Assembly (NCBI RefSeq): GCF_017877055.1
Contig: NZ_JAGIPG010000002.1
Location: forward strand, 558,001-622,000
From: Neorhizobium galegae
GTDB lineage: Bacteria > Pseudomonadota > Alphaproteobacteria > Rhizobiales > Rhizobiaceae
Length of the DNA stretch: 64,000 bases
Direction of reading: 5' to 3'
Every line of letters begins with the position of its first letter. The first letter of the stretch is position 1. The notes under the pieces are model-generated. The model was not told where the DNA came from, did not search any database, and saw nothing but the letters and a program-made list of their open reading frames with translations. Of the stretch, positions 34,819-44,105 are shown in pieces. The position numbers were made by a program, and so were the translations under genes.

Positions 34819-36761
34819 TAACCTGCCTGCTTAACCCGCATGTACCACTCCACCAGACGGCGAACCTGTCTCTCGGTGTAGCCGCGCGCCGTCATGCGCG
34901 ACACGAACTCGCTGTGTTTCTTTTCTGTTTCGCCATCCTTCTTCGATCCGAAGGAGATGACCGGCAGAAGATCCTCTACCTGGGAGAACATCCTTTTCTC
35001 GATCACCTCCCGAATCTTCTCGTAGCTCGCCCAGGATGGGTTCTTGCCGCCGTTATTGGCTCGCGAGCGGAGGCAGAATTTGACGATCTCGTTGCGGAAG
35101 TCCTTCGGATTGGCGATACCCGCCGGCTTTTCGATCTTGGTCAGTTCCTGGTTCAGGAGTTCGCGATCGAGAAGCTGCCCGGTGTCCGGATCCTTGAAAT
35201 CGACGTCCTCGATCCAGGCGTCGGCATAGTCGACGTAACGATCGAAGAGGTTCTGACCGTAATCCGAATAGGATTCCAGATAGGCCTTCTGAATCTCGTT
35301 GCCGATGAACTCCGCATACCGCGGGGCAAGGTCTGCCTTGATGAACTCGATGTAACGCTTTTCGGTTTCCTCCTGAAACTGCTCGCGGCGGATGGCCTGT
35401 TCCAGCACGTACATAAGGTGGACCGGATCGGCGCCGATATCCGTCGTGTCGTGGTTGAAGGTCGAGGCGAGTACCTTGAAGGCAAAACGTGTCGATATTC
35501 CGTCCATGCCTTCGTCGACGCCAGCCGCGTCCCGATATTCCTGGACGCTGCGGGCGCGCGGATCAGTTTCCTTGAGGCTCTCGCCGTCATAGGCGCGCAT
35601 CTTGGAGAAGAAGGTCGAGTTCTCATGCTTGCGCAGCCGCGAGAGCACGGAAAACCGGGCCAGCATCTCAAGCGTCGCCGGCGCGCAGGAGGCATCCGCA
35701 AGCTCCGAACCTTCGATCAGCTTCTCATAGATATGCTGTTCTTCGGTCACCCGCAGGCAATAAGGAACCTTGATGACGCAGATGCGGTCGATGAAGGCCT
35801 CGTTGTTCTTGTTCGCCTTGAAACTCTGCCATTCCGCCTCGTTCGAATGGGCAAGGATGACGCCGGAGAAGGGAATGGCGCCGATATTCTCGGTGCCCAT
35901 GTAATTGCCCTCCTGCGTCGCCGTCAAAAGCGGATGCAGCATCTTGATCGGCGCCTTGAACATTTCGACGAATTCGAGCACGCCCTGGTTGGCCCGGTTG
36001 AGCCCGCCGGAATAGCTGTAAGCATCCGAGTCGTTCTGGGAATAGTTTTCGAGCTTGCGGATATCGACCTTGCCGACCAGCGACGAGACGTCCTGATTGT
36101 TCTCGTCGCCCGGCTCGGTCTTGGCGATCCCGATCTGGCGCAGTCGCGAGGGCTGAAGCCTCACCACCCGGAAGCGGGTTATGTCGCCTCCGAATTCATC
36201 GAGCCGCTTGAGACACCAGGGGCTCATCAGCCCGCTGAGGCGCCGGGTCGGGACGCCGTACTGTGCGAGCAGCATCGGCCCCATGGCGACCGGGTCGAAG
36301 AGATTGAGCGGGCTTTCGAAAACCGGGCTGATTTCGTCGCCGGCCTTGAGCACGTAGATCGGATTGGCCTCCATCAGCAGCTTAAGCCGTTCGGCAAGCG
36401 AAGACTTGCCGCCGCCGACCGGTCCGAGCAGGTAGAGGATCTGCTTTCGCTCCTCGAGACCCTGCGCCGCGTGCCGGAAGAAGGAAACGATCCGCTCGAT
36501 CGTCTCTTCCATGCCGAAGAAACCGGCAAAAGCCGGATAGGCCCGGATGGTGCGGTTCATGAAGATCCGGCCGAGCCTGGCATCCTTGGCCGTGTCAACC
36601 ATCTGCGGCTCGCCGATCGCCGCCAGCAGCCGCTCGGCCGCGTTGGCATAGGCCATTGGATCTTTTTTACAAAGCGCCAGATAGTCGGCGATCGACATAT
36701 CGGTCTCGCGCCGGGCCTCGTAGTTCCTGGTGAAGGCATCGAACAAGGATTCACTCGGCAT
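34818..36761 (-). CDS. prkA: PrkA family serine protein kinase
   Basis: 647-aa protein with an N-terminal AAA+-type domain (Walker A GPVGGGKSS about 113-121, after FFGMEETIERIVSFF) and the C-terminal PrkA domain. Family members have been reported as serine kinases and, in Bacillus, as an AAA+ protease. It is first in the prkA-yeaH-spoVR module. The start at 36761 (MPSESLFDAFTRNYEARRE) has GGAG 6 bases upstream; the ATG at 36767 is too close to it. The last base of the TAG stop is the first base of the MITE candidate; without the insertion the frame would end TAA. Confidence 0.93.
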   Translation of the reverse strand: MPSESLFDAFTRNYEARRETDMSIADYLALCKKDPMAYANAAERLLAAIGEPQMVDTAKDARLGRIFMNRTIRAYPAFAGFFGMEETIERIVSFFRHAAQGLEERKQILYLLGPVGGGKSSLAERLKLLMEANPIYVLKAGDEISPVFESPLNLFDPVAMGPMLLAQYGVPTRRLSGLMSPWCLKRLDEFGGDITRFRVVRLQPSRLRQIGIAKTEPGDENNQDVSSLVGKVDIRKLENYSQNDSDAYSYSGGLNRANQGVLEFVEMFKAPIKMLHPLLTATQEGNYMGTENIGAIPFSGVILAHSNEAEWQSFKANKNNEAFIDRICVIKVPYCLRVTEEQHIYEKLIEGSELADASCAPATLEMLARFSVLSRLRKHENSTFFSKMRAYDGESLKETDPRARSVQEYRDAAGVDEGMDGISTRFAFKVLASTFNHDTTDIGADPVHLMYVLEQAIRREQFQEETEKRYIEFIKADLAPRYAEFIGNEIQKAYLESYSDYGQNLFDRYVDYADAWIEDVDFKDPDTGQLLDRELLNQELTKIEKPAGIANPKDFRNEIVKFCLRSRANNGGKNPSWASYEKIREVIEKRMFSQVEDLLPVISFGSKKDGETEKKHSEFVSRMTARGYTERQVRRLVEWYMRVKQAG

Positions 36762-37074
36762 AGGCATCTCCAGTCAGGGTTGCACTACTGCTCGACTGCC
36801 GCAAAGATAGAAAACGATGCGGCAATCTATTGAGAATCAAGATGTTTCTAAACCTAATACGACACCCGGAGCGTTTTCATGGCAATGCACAAAAATGTGC
36901 GTCCACAAAATCAGTGAAGACTTGGCAAACAGCAAGTGAGGGCTTGTCGCGCCCACACGACAGCGTCTGCGCAACGCCTCGGGTCTTTCAGGATATCGCG
37001 TCGTTGGCGGTGAAGACAAGCCGTACTTCGCCGTCTATGGATGCTGCCAGCAGGCAGCGACGCGGGCATTTCTC
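36762..37074. other. Intergenic region upstream of prkA and the DNA glycosylase gene
   Basis: About 310 bases between divergent genes. It is AT-richer near 36810-36900 and presumably holds both promoters. I could not assign a -35/-10 pair with confidence, and a plus-strand frame through it has no gene-like composition. Confidence 0.4.
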
Positions 37075-37641
37075 ATGGACCAGCAGTTTTTCGATAGAGC
37101 CTCCGTGGAGGTGGCGCGTGACCTGATCGGCGTCGAGCTCGATGTCTGCGGTGCAGGCGGCGTGATCGTCGAGACCGAAGCCTATGAGCCGGACGAGCCG
37201 GCCTCCCACAGTTTTCGCGGACCCACGCAGAGGAATGCGGTGATGTTCGGCCAGCCCGGGCATGCCTATGTCTATCGTTCCTACGGCATTCACTGGTGCC
37301 TGAATTTCGTCTGCCGGCCCGGCAGCGCGGTGCTGATCAGGGCGTTGCAGCCGGTCAGAGGCCTTGAGGTGATGGAGAAGAGGCGCGGCCTTGCCGATCC
37401 GCTGCTCCTGTGTTCCGGTCCGGGCCGCCTCTGCCAGGCGCTCGGCATCACCATCGCACACAACGGCCTGCCGCTGCTTGCGCCGCCGTTCGAGTTCACT
37501 TCGCCGAATACGCCGCCGTTGATCGTCACCGGGCGGCGGATCGGCATCTCCCAGGCCGTCGATCTACCCTGGCGCTTCGGTCTTTCAGGCTCGTTGCATA
37601 TCAGCAGGAAATTCACCGGCAAGGGCGGCCTTGCACCTTGA
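37075..37641 (+). CDS. 3-methyladenine DNA glycosylase (AAG/MPG family)
   Basis: 188-aa base-excision-repair enzyme of the mammalian-type alkyladenine glycosylase family, which removes alkylated purines. Family motifs are clear: [10 protein letters not shown] (about 14), the catalytic glutamate region [17 protein letters not shown] (about 31-46), the intercalating loop [21 protein letters not shown] (about 57-77) and [13 protein letters not shown]. The start is at 37075, the first ATG before the conserved domain. It stands alone; nothing shows its regulation. Confidence 0.92.
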   Translation: MDQQFFDRASVEVARDLIGVELDVCGAGGVIVETEAYEPDEPASHSFRGPTQRNAVMFGQPGHAYVYRSYGIHWCLNFVCRPGSAVLIRALQPVRGLEVMEKRRGLADPLLLCSGPGRLCQALGITIAHNGLPLLAPPFEFTSPNTPPLIVTGRRIGISQAVDLPWRFGLSGSLHISRKFTGKGGLAP

Positions 37642-38170
37642 GCTAAAGCTTATCTGTGACGTTGACGATGCGCATCTCAATCTCGGCGGTGTCCCGATGC
37701 CCGGCGCATCTTCCGGTCTCGCTGATAAGAGCGACAAGGCCAGCCTGCGCGGCGCGGACTGACCGAGATCGGCGCTGCCGATTGACGGGGAAAAGCAGAA
37801 CTCCGCGTAGTGCCGAGGCAATGCGCCCATAGCGGGTAATATGCGCCCGGTTGAAGCAAAACAGGCATCCTTGCACCTTCCATTAACCTTCAGGCAAGGA
37901 ATTAACCATACATATTAGAGACCACGGCGAAATGGGATGACTGCGGTCCCCCACCAGGCATGAAGCCGCAAAGCCGTACCGGTCCAATCCGGTATCCGCT
38001 CATGAAAATCCAGCAAAGCCCGTGGTGACCGCGTTGCCCATGCCCGACGGATATTGATCCGGTTTGGCGAGCATCCCCGTTCATCCAGGCGCTGGCGACA
38101 GCAGCTCGCATGCCGCCGATCCTTTCCGGGGATTGGCTTGATTAATTTGGGGACGGCTTTGGTGCAGGAA
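37642..38170 (+). promoter_or_regulatory. Promoter region and structured leader of the chemotaxis operon
   Basis: A 529-base non-coding stretch before icpA. An AT-rich segment with direct repeats TTAACC (37883 and 37902) and CATATT near 37911 is the likely promoter, giving a leader of about 250 bases. The leader contains hairpin TACCGG / CCGGTA (37977-37982, 37989-37994), long-range complementarity ACCACGG (37921-37927) / CCGTGGT (38020-38026), crossing complementarity GCGGTC (37933-37938) / GACCGC (38027-38032), and two copies of GCAAAGCC (37968, 38013). No gene is seen. Confidence 0.5.
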
Positions 38171-39769
38171 ATGCCATCGGATCAGGCGCGGCGTGGCCAG
38201 GCAGGTAGCCTGGGCGAGAGACTGGCATTTGCCGGCCTCGACGGCGAACTGCGCGATCTGCTGCGCCGCTGCCGCCCGCAGCTCGACCGACACCTGAAGA
38301 CTGGCCTGCGCGATCTTTTCCACCGCTTTCAATCCTTTCCGGAAGCCGCCCGCAATTTCGAGAGCGAGCAGCAGATCGAACGGCTGCACGACCTGCAGGC
38401 GTCCCATTGGGGCGTGTTGACCGATGCCCGCTTCGACGCGCTCTATGCCGAGCGGGTGAAGGTTCTCTCCGACGCCGAGAGCCGCATGGGCCTCGATCCG
38501 CGCTGGCACGTCGCCGGTCACGCCGTGATGCTCGAACATCTGATCGCCGGCGCAATCGTTGATCTCGCTCCGAAATCGCTGCTGCCGGGCGGCCGTAAGC
38601 GTGAGCAGGAACTGCTCGACCTCGTTGGCGCGATTACCCGCCTGGTGATGGTCGATGTCGAGATTGCCGTCTCGCTTCGCTTCAACGAACAGCGCCAGAA
38701 GCACCAGCGCGCACTTGCCGAGCAGCGCGAAGCCGATCATGCGCAGGCGATCGAAACCTTCACGGACGTCATCGCAGCCCTTGCCGACCGCGATTTGACG
38801 GCCTCTCTGCCGGCCGATGTGCCGGATGCCTATCGCGAGCTCGCCGATCTTCTCAACCAGGCGGTCGCCGGCATGCGCTCCTCGGTCGAGACAGCTGATG
38901 GACACGGCCAGAAGGCCGGTGCGCTCACCCAATCGCTTGCCGAAGGCGCCCGCTCGTTCGCCTCCGCTTCCGAAGAGCAGTCTGCCCGCCTCAGGGAGGC
39001 GGCACGCGTGCTGCTCGACGTCACCGCCAGGGTCAAGGGAAGTGCCGCCGAGACGGCCGCTGCCGAAAAAGCAGCCGCCGAGACGCGCCGTTCGGTCGAG
39101 GCAAGCGGCGAGGTCGTCGGCCGGGCGATCAACGCCATGGCGGATATCGAATCCTCGGCCGAAAAGATCGGCGAGATCATCGGCGTCATCGACGACATCG
39201 CGTTTCAAACGAATCTGCTGGCGCTGAACGCCGGCATCGAGGCGGCTCGCGCCGGCGAGACGGGCCGCGGGTTTGCGGTCGTCGCCCAGGAAGTGCGCGC
39301 GCTTGCCCAGCGCTCTGCCGATGCGGCCCGCGAGATCAAGACGCTCGTCAACGGCACCAAGTCCCAGGTGGATGCGGGTGTCGAGATGGTTCACCGGACC
39401 CAGGAGGCGATTGGTGGCATCGTCCGCCAGGTTTCCGATATCAACGACGCGATTGCCGGCATTGCCCGCGACACCGGAGAGCAAGCCGTCGGCCTCGACC
39501 GATTGACCGTCGAGATCGGTTCGGTCAGCGAAAACGTCGCTTCGAATGCAGGCCTTGCGTCCCGCGCGGGCGAGGGCGCCGACGAACTCCATACCGTGAT
39601 CCTGGAACTAGGCCGAACGGTCCGCGAGTTCCGGATCGAACGACAGAGCCGTTATGCGGATGCACGCCGCCCGGTAGCGCCCAGACCCCAGCCGACTCTC
39701 GTCCCGATCGCGTCCGAGCGTGCGGATGACGGCGAATATCTCTTTCAGAAACGACAAGGAATAAGCTGA
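38171..39769 (+). CDS. icpA: Soluble globin-coupled methyl-accepting chemotaxis receptor IcpA
   Basis: 532-aa chemoreceptor with no membrane segment, so cytoplasmic. The N-terminal half (about 20-190) resembles a protoglobin sensor: [10 protein letters not shown], then MGLDPRW (106-112). The residue expected to be the proximal haem histidine is Glu103, so haem binding is doubtful. A HAMP-like linker precedes the signalling domain, whose hairpin tip [19 protein letters not shown] is canonical. It heads the che operon, as icpA does in rhizobia. Start ATG 38171 is chosen because upstream sequence looks non-coding; the ribosome site is weak. Its stop overlaps cheS. Confidence 0.9.
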   Translation: MPSDQARRGQAGSLGERLAFAGLDGELRDLLRRCRPQLDRHLKTGLRDLFHRFQSFPEAARNFESEQQIERLHDLQASHWGVLTDARFDALYAERVKVLSDAESRMGLDPRWHVAGHAVMLEHLIAGAIVDLAPKSLLPGGRKREQELLDLVGAITRLVMVDVEIAVSLRFNEQRQKHQRALAEQREADHAQAIETFTDVIAALADRDLTASLPADVPDAYRELADLLNQAVAGMRSSVETADGHGQKAGALTQSLAEGARSFASASEEQSARLREAARVLLDVTARVKGSAAETAAAEKAAAETRRSVEASGEVVGRAINAMADIESSAEKIGEIIGVIDDIAFQTNLLALNAGIEAARAGETGRGFAVVAQEVRALAQRSADAAREIKTLVNGTKSQVDAGVEMVHRTQEAIGGIVRQVSDINDAIAGIARDTGEQAVGLDRLTVEIGSVSENVASNAGLASRAGEGADELHTVILELGRTVREFRIERQSRYADARRPVAPRPQPTLVPIASERADDGEYLFQKRQGIS

Positions 39770-40062
39770 TGGCAGCAAAGAAGGCTGGACCTGGAAGTTT
39801 GAAGCTGGCCGCGGTGCTGGACCTCAACGAGGCCTCGAACCTGCATGGCAAGCTGGTCTCCATGCGCGGCAGCGATCTCAAGATCGATGCGTCTGGTGTC
39901 GAGCGGGTCGGTGTCCAGTGCGCTCAGGTTCTGCTGGCCGGCGTCAAGGCTTGGGAAGAAGACAAGAAGTCCCTCCTCGTCGAGAAGGCTTCGGATGCAT
40001 TTCAGAAGACGATGCAACTCATCGGCATCAATCACGAAAATTTGGTTGCTAAGGAGATCTAG
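39769..40062 (+). CDS. cheS: Chemotaxis protein CheS (STAS-like)
   Basis: 97-aa single-domain protein with a STAS-like pattern (LKLAAVLDLNEASNLHGKL, then SDLKIDASGVERVGVQCAQVLLAG). In Sinorhizobium meliloti the equivalent second gene of the che operon, CheS, helps CheA drain phosphate from CheY1-P, aiding signal termination. The start overlaps the icpA stop (ATGA), and cheY1 begins 2 bases after its stop. The name rests on position, size and fold; biochemical function here is inferred. Confidence 0.85.
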   Translation: MAAKKAGPGSLKLAAVLDLNEASNLHGKLVSMRGSDLKIDASGVERVGVQCAQVLLAGVKAWEEDKKSLLVEKASDAFQKTMQLIGINHENLVAKEI

Positions 40063-40064
40063 CA

Positions 40065-40430
40065 ATGAAGAAGAAAGTACTGACCGTGGATGACTCACGG
40101 ACGATCCGGAACATGCTTCTGGTGACCCTGAATAACGCAGGTTTTGAAACAATTCAGGCGGAAGACGGCGTTGAAGGCCTCGAAGTCCTCGAGGGCTGCA
40201 ATCCGGACGTCATCGTCACGGATATCAACATGCCGCGTCTCGATGGCTTCGGTTTCATCGAAGGCGTTCGCCGCAACGAAAAATTTCGCGCCGTCCCGAT
40301 CCTCGTCCTGACGACGGAAAGCGATGCGGAAAAGAAGAACCGGGCCCGGCAGGCCGGCGCGACGGGCTGGATCGTCAAGCCTTTCGATCCTGCCAAACTG
40401 ATTGATGCGATCGAGCGTGTAACCGCCTGA
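40065..40430 (+). CDS. cheY1: Chemotaxis response regulator CheY1
   Basis: 121-aa single receiver domain. Asp9/Asp10 in LTVDDSRT, phospho-acceptor Asp53 (VTDINMP), Thr83 and Lys105 (IVKPF) are all present. In rhizobia with two CheY proteins, the one encoded next to cheA acts mainly as a phosphate sink, while CheY2 acts on the motor. The start has AAGGAGA 8 bases upstream. Confidence 0.93.
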   Translation: MKKKVLTVDDSRTIRNMLLVTLNNAGFETIQAEDGVEGLEVLEGCNPDVIVTDINMPRLDGFGFIEGVRRNEKFRAVPILVLTTESDAEKKNRARQAGATGWIVKPFDPAKLIDAIERVTA

Positions 40431-40446
40431 GCCAGGAATTCCCCCG

Positions 40447-42726
40447 ATGGATATGAACGAAATCAAAGAGATCTTCTTTCAGGAATGCGAAGAGCAGCTC
40501 GCTGAACTGGAGTCGGGTCTTCTCAAGCTGAACGACGGGGATCGCGACCCCGAAACGGTGAACGCCGTTTTCCGTGCCGTTCATTCCATCAAGGGGGGCG
40601 CTGGTGCCTTCGGTCTGGACGACCTGGTTTCCTTTGCCCATGTCTTCGAGACGACGCTCGATTGCGTGCGCTCCAATAAGCTGGAGCCGACGCCGGACGT
40701 CCTGAAGGTCATGTTGAAATCGGCCGACGTGCTCGCCGACCTCGTCAGCGCATCGCGTGACGGCGGCGGCGTCGACGAATCGAGAAGCCGCAGCCTCGTC
40801 AAGGAACTCGAGGCGCTTGCGCATGGCGAGTTGCCGTCTTCCTCGGGCCACGACGCACCGAAGCCGGCCGCGAAGGCCGCTCCGGCACCGGCTCCTGCGG
40901 CGAAAGCAGAGCTTCCCAAGCCAAGCGACGACAGCGGTTTCCAGCCGATCCCCTTCTCGTTCGATGGTTTCGGCGAGGACGAGGAGCCGGCAATCGAAGG
41001 TTCGCTCTACGAAGTAAGCTTCAAGCCGCGCCGCGAACTCTATTCCAAGGGCAACGAGGCAGCGCTCCTGCTGCGCGATCTGTCCCGCCTGGGAGAGATG
41101 AGCATCAATTGCGACACGGATGCTCTGCCTGCGCTGGACAAAATGGACCCCGAAGCGTCCTATTTCAGCTGGAAGATCTCGATCAAGACCACCAAGAGCG
41201 AGGACGATATCCGCGCCGTCTTCGAATTTGCGGAATGGGATTGCGACCTCGAAGTGAAGCTCGCCGAAGAGGCTGTTTCCAACGAGGAACTGCCGATGGT
41301 CCCGGTTCCGTTCGATCTTTCGATCCTCGATGACGTCTCGGCCGGGGAAGAAGAAACGGCCAGCGAACGCGGCGTTTCGGAAGAAACCGTCGCCGCGGCC
41401 TTGTCCGCCGCCGAGACCGCGAGCAACGTCTCCAGGGCCGCCCGTGTCGCCGAGAAGAAGGAGTCGGCCGCCGCCACTGCCGCCGCCCAGAACAATGCCG
41501 CCGCCGCCGCTGCCGGCGCAGGCCAGACGATCCGCGTCGATCTCGACCGCGTCGACCGCCTCATCAACCTCGTCGGCGAACTCGTCATCAACCAGGCAAT
41601 GCTCTCCCAGAGCGTCGTCGAGAACGACGCGACCGGTACGTCGGCCGTCAACATGGGCCTCGAAGAGCTGCAGCAGCTCACCCGCGAGATCCAGGACTCG
41701 GTCATGGCGATCCGCGCGCAGCCGGTGAAGCCGGTCTTCCAGCGCATGTCGCGTATCGTTCGCGAAGTGGCCGACATGGTCGGCAAGTCGATCCGCCTGG
41801 TCACCGAAGGCGAAAACACTGAAGTCGACAAGACGGTCATCGACAAGATCGCCGAACCGCTGACCCACATGATCCGCAATGCCGTCGACCACGGCATCGA
41901 ATCGCCCGAAAAGCGCGAGGCCGCCGGCAAGGACCCGGAAGGCACGATCAAGCTGACCGCGAAACATCGGTCGGGACGCATCCTGATCGAGCTTGCCGAC
42001 GACGGCGCCGGCATCAACCGCGAGCGCGTCCGCCAGAAGGCGATCGACAACGACATCATCGCAGCCGACGCCAACCTGTCAGACGACGAGATCGACAACC
42101 TGATCTTCATGGCCGGCTTCTCGACTGCCGACAAGATCTCCGACATTTCCGGCCGCGGCGTCGGCATGGACGTGGTCAAGCGGTCGATCCAGGCGCTCGG
42201 CGGCCGTATCTCGATCTCGTCGCGGCCGGGTTACGGCTCGACCTTCACCATGAGCCTGCCGCTGACGCTCGCCGTCCTCGACGGCATGGTGGTCACGGTC
42301 GCCGGCCAGACGCTGGTCGTGCCGCTCACCGCGATCGTCGAGACGCTGCAGCCTGAGGCCTCTGCCATCCATTCTTTCGGCGCCAATCAGCGGCTGATTT
42401 CGATCCGCAACTCGTTCTGCCCGCTGGTCGACGTGGGTCGGGTCCTCAACTATCGCGCCACCCAGGCCAATCCGGTCGAAGGTGTCGCGCTGCTGGTCGA
42501 ATCGGAAGGCGGCGGACAGCGCGCTCTGATGGTCGATGCCATCCAGGGCCAGCGCCAGGTCGTCATCAAGTCGCTCGAGGCGAACTACACACACGTCCCG
42601 GGCATCGCCGCAGCCACCATTCTCGGTGATGGCCGCGTCGCGCTCATCCTCGATGTCGATGCGGTCGTCGCAGCGTCGCGGGGTCAGTCCATGAAACCTG
42701 AAATGTCGTTAGCCGCTACGGGTTGA
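40447..42726 (+). CDS. cheA: Chemotaxis histidine kinase CheA
   Basis: 759-aa kinase. Order of domains: P1 phosphotransfer with His46 in AVHSIKGGAGAFGL; an Ala/Pro linker; a P2-like response-regulator docking region (about 185-290); a second Ala-rich linker; P3 dimerisation (about 360-430); P4 ATPase with N-box RNAVDHGIESPEKR, G1 DDGAGIN and G2 GRGVGMDVV; and P5 CheW-like regulatory domain (about 600-745). All catalytic motifs are intact. It receives signals from IcpA and other receptors through CheW and phosphorylates CheY1, CheY2 and CheB. Start at 40447, with a second in-frame ATG two codons later. Confidence 0.96.
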   Translation: MDMNEIKEIFFQECEEQLAELESGLLKLNDGDRDPETVNAVFRAVHSIKGGAGAFGLDDLVSFAHVFETTLDCVRSNKLEPTPDVLKVMLKSADVLADLVSASRDGGGVDESRSRSLVKELEALAHGELPSSSGHDAPKPAAKAAPAPAPAAKAELPKPSDDSGFQPIPFSFDGFGEDEEPAIEGSLYEVSFKPRRELYSKGNEAALLLRDLSRLGEMSINCDTDALPALDKMDPEASYFSWKISIKTTKSEDDIRAVFEFAEWDCDLEVKLAEEAVSNEELPMVPVPFDLSILDDVSAGEEETASERGVSEETVAAALSAAETASNVSRAARVAEKKESAAATAAAQNNAAAAAAGAGQTIRVDLDRVDRLINLVGELVINQAMLSQSVVENDATGTSAVNMGLEELQQLTREIQDSVMAIRAQPVKPVFQRMSRIVREVADMVGKSIRLVTEGENTEVDKTVIDKIAEPLTHMIRNAVDHGIESPEKREAAGKDPEGTIKLTAKHRSGRILIELADDGAGINRERVRQKAIDNDIIAADANLSDDEIDNLIFMAGFSTADKISDISGRGVGMDVVKRSIQALGGRISISSRPGYGSTFTMSLPLTLAVLDGMVVTVAGQTLVVPLTAIVETLQPEASAIHSFGANQRLISIRNSFCPLVDVGRVLNYRATQANPVEGVALLVESEGGGQRALMVDAIQGQRQVVIKSLEANYTHVPGIAAATILGDGRVALILDVDAVVAASRGQSMKPEMSLAATG

Positions 42727-42732
42727 GTTCAT

Positions 42733-43200
42733 ATGTCGTATGCCGTGAAGAATCTGGTCCAGGGAAGCAAGGAGCTGATCGCTTTTCGCATCAGCGATCA
42801 GGAATTTTGCGTGAACATCATGTCCGTCCGCGAAATTCGCGGATGGACCCAGGCGACACCGCTGCCGCATGCGCCCGCCTACGTCATGGGTGTCATCAAT
42901 CTTCGCGGCGCGGTTCTGCCGATCATCGACCTTTCGGCCAGGCTTGGCATGAAGGATGCCGAGCCGACAGCCCGCCATGTGATCATCGTGGCGCAGATGA
43001 AGACCAAAGTTGTTGGTCTCCTCGTCGAAGCCGTTTCCGATATCCTTACGATTACCGACGAGAATATCCAGCCAGTACCGGAAGTCTCCTCCGATCTGGA
43101 GAGACTATACGCCCGGGGGATTCTCGCCATCGATAAGCGGATGATCTGCATGATCGAGTTGGACGCCCTCTTCCCGGACAAGGAAAGCGAAGTTGCATGA
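42733..43200 (+). CDS. cheW: Chemotaxis coupling protein CheW
   Basis: 155-aa SH3-like adaptor coupling chemoreceptors to CheA. Family motifs: LIAFRISDQEFCVNIMSVREI (about 18-38), APAYVMGVINLRGAVLPIIDL (about 56-76) and VGLLVEAVSDIL. Start 6 bases after the cheA stop; its own stop overlaps the cheR start (ATGA). Rhizobium and Sinorhizobium che operons carry cheW at this position, whereas the Agrobacterium operon as I recall it lacks it, a hint on affiliation. Confidence 0.95.
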   Translation: MSYAVKNLVQGSKELIAFRISDQEFCVNIMSVREIRGWTQATPLPHAPAYVMGVINLRGAVLPIIDLSARLGMKDAEPTARHVIIVAQMKTKVVGLLVEAVSDILTITDENIQPVPEVSSDLERLYARGILAIDKRMICMIELDALFPDKESEVA

Positions 43201-44105
43201 AGCCTTTGGGCGCCATCGAAAGCCGGCAGTCACCGGATGAGGTCCTTGCAAGCGGAGAATATCCGCTGACGCGTCGTGACCTCACCGACATTTCGGCGAT
43301 GATCTACTCGGATGCCGGAATCTATCTCAACGATTCCAAGGCCTCTCTCGTCTATTCCCGTCTTTCGAAGCATATCCGGGCTTTGGGGCTGCGCGGGTTC
43401 AAGGACTATTGCGTTCTGGTGGCCTCGCCCGAGGGTACCGCCGCCCGCCGCGAGATGCTGTCGCATCTGACGACCAACTTCACTCGTTTCTTCCGCGAGA
43501 ACCATCACTTCGAACACCTGCGCGACGAGGTTTTGCCGGGGTTGATCAACCGCGCCAAGAGCGGCGGTCGTGTTCGCATCTGGTCGGCTGCCTGTTCGGA
43601 CGGACAGGAACCGTATTCCATTGCGCTGACCGTACTGTCGCTGCTTCCCAATGCGGCCGATCTCGACTTCCGAATCCTGGCGACCGATATCGATCCGAAG
43701 ATCCTGGCTGCAGCCCGCGCCGGCGTCTACGACGAGAACGCCCTCGAGACCATGACGCCGGCCATGCGCAAGCAGTGGTTCCGCGAGGTTGATGCCGGCG
43801 GTCGCCGCAGGTTCCAGATCGATGACCGCGTCAAGAAGCTGATCACCTTCAACGAGCTGAACCTGATGGCGCAGTGGCCCTTCAAGGGCAATTTCGACGT
43901 CATCTTCTGCCGCAACGTCGTCATCTATTTCGACGAACCGACGCAGATGAAGATCTGGTCGCGCTTTGCATCGCTCCTGCCTGAAGGCGGACATCTTTAC
44001 ATCGGCCATTCCGAGCGCGTCTCTGGCGACGCGAAAAACCTGTTCGATAACATCGGCATCACCACCTATCGTTATGCCGGTAAGAACGCAGGGAGGAAAG
44101 CATGA
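43197..44105 (+). CDS. cheR: Chemotaxis protein methyltransferase CheR
   Basis: 302-aa S-adenosylmethionine-dependent methyltransferase that adds methyl groups to receptor glutamates for adaptation. An N-terminal helical domain (about 20-95, ending [12 protein letters not shown]) precedes the Rossmann-like catalytic domain with [15 protein letters not shown] (SAM-binding, about 125-140), LATDID and FCRNVVIYF. Start and stop overlap cheW and cheB respectively. Confidence 0.95.
   Translation: MKPLGAIESRQSPDEVLASGEYPLTRRDLTDISAMIYSDAGIYLNDSKASLVYSRLSKHIRALGLRGFKDYCVLVASPEGTAARREMLSHLTTNFTRFFRENHHFEHLRDEVLPGLINRAKSGGRVRIWSAACSDGQEPYSIALTVLSLLPNAADLDFRILATDIDPKILAAARAGVYDENALETMTPAMRKQWFREVDAGGRRRFQIDDRVKKLITFNELNLMAQWPFKGNFDVIFCRNVVIYFDEPTQMKIWSRFASLLPEGGHLYIGHSERVSGDAKNLFDNIGITTYRYAGKNAGRKA

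Noticed and set aside
36830..37126. A 98-codon plus-strand frame between prkA and the DNA glycosylase
   Set aside because: It overlaps the glycosylase start in another frame and has no recognisable domain or ribosome site.
37883..37907. CtrA binding site in the che promoter
   Set aside because: The two TTAACC copies are 19 bases apart, start to start, not the TTAA-N7-TTAA spacing of CtrA boxes.
37921..38032. A confident c-di-GMP-I riboswitch call
   Set aside because: Only the CGCAAAGCC-like core and a CCGG hairpin fit; the 5' half of the consensus is missing, so it is kept as an untyped leader candidate.
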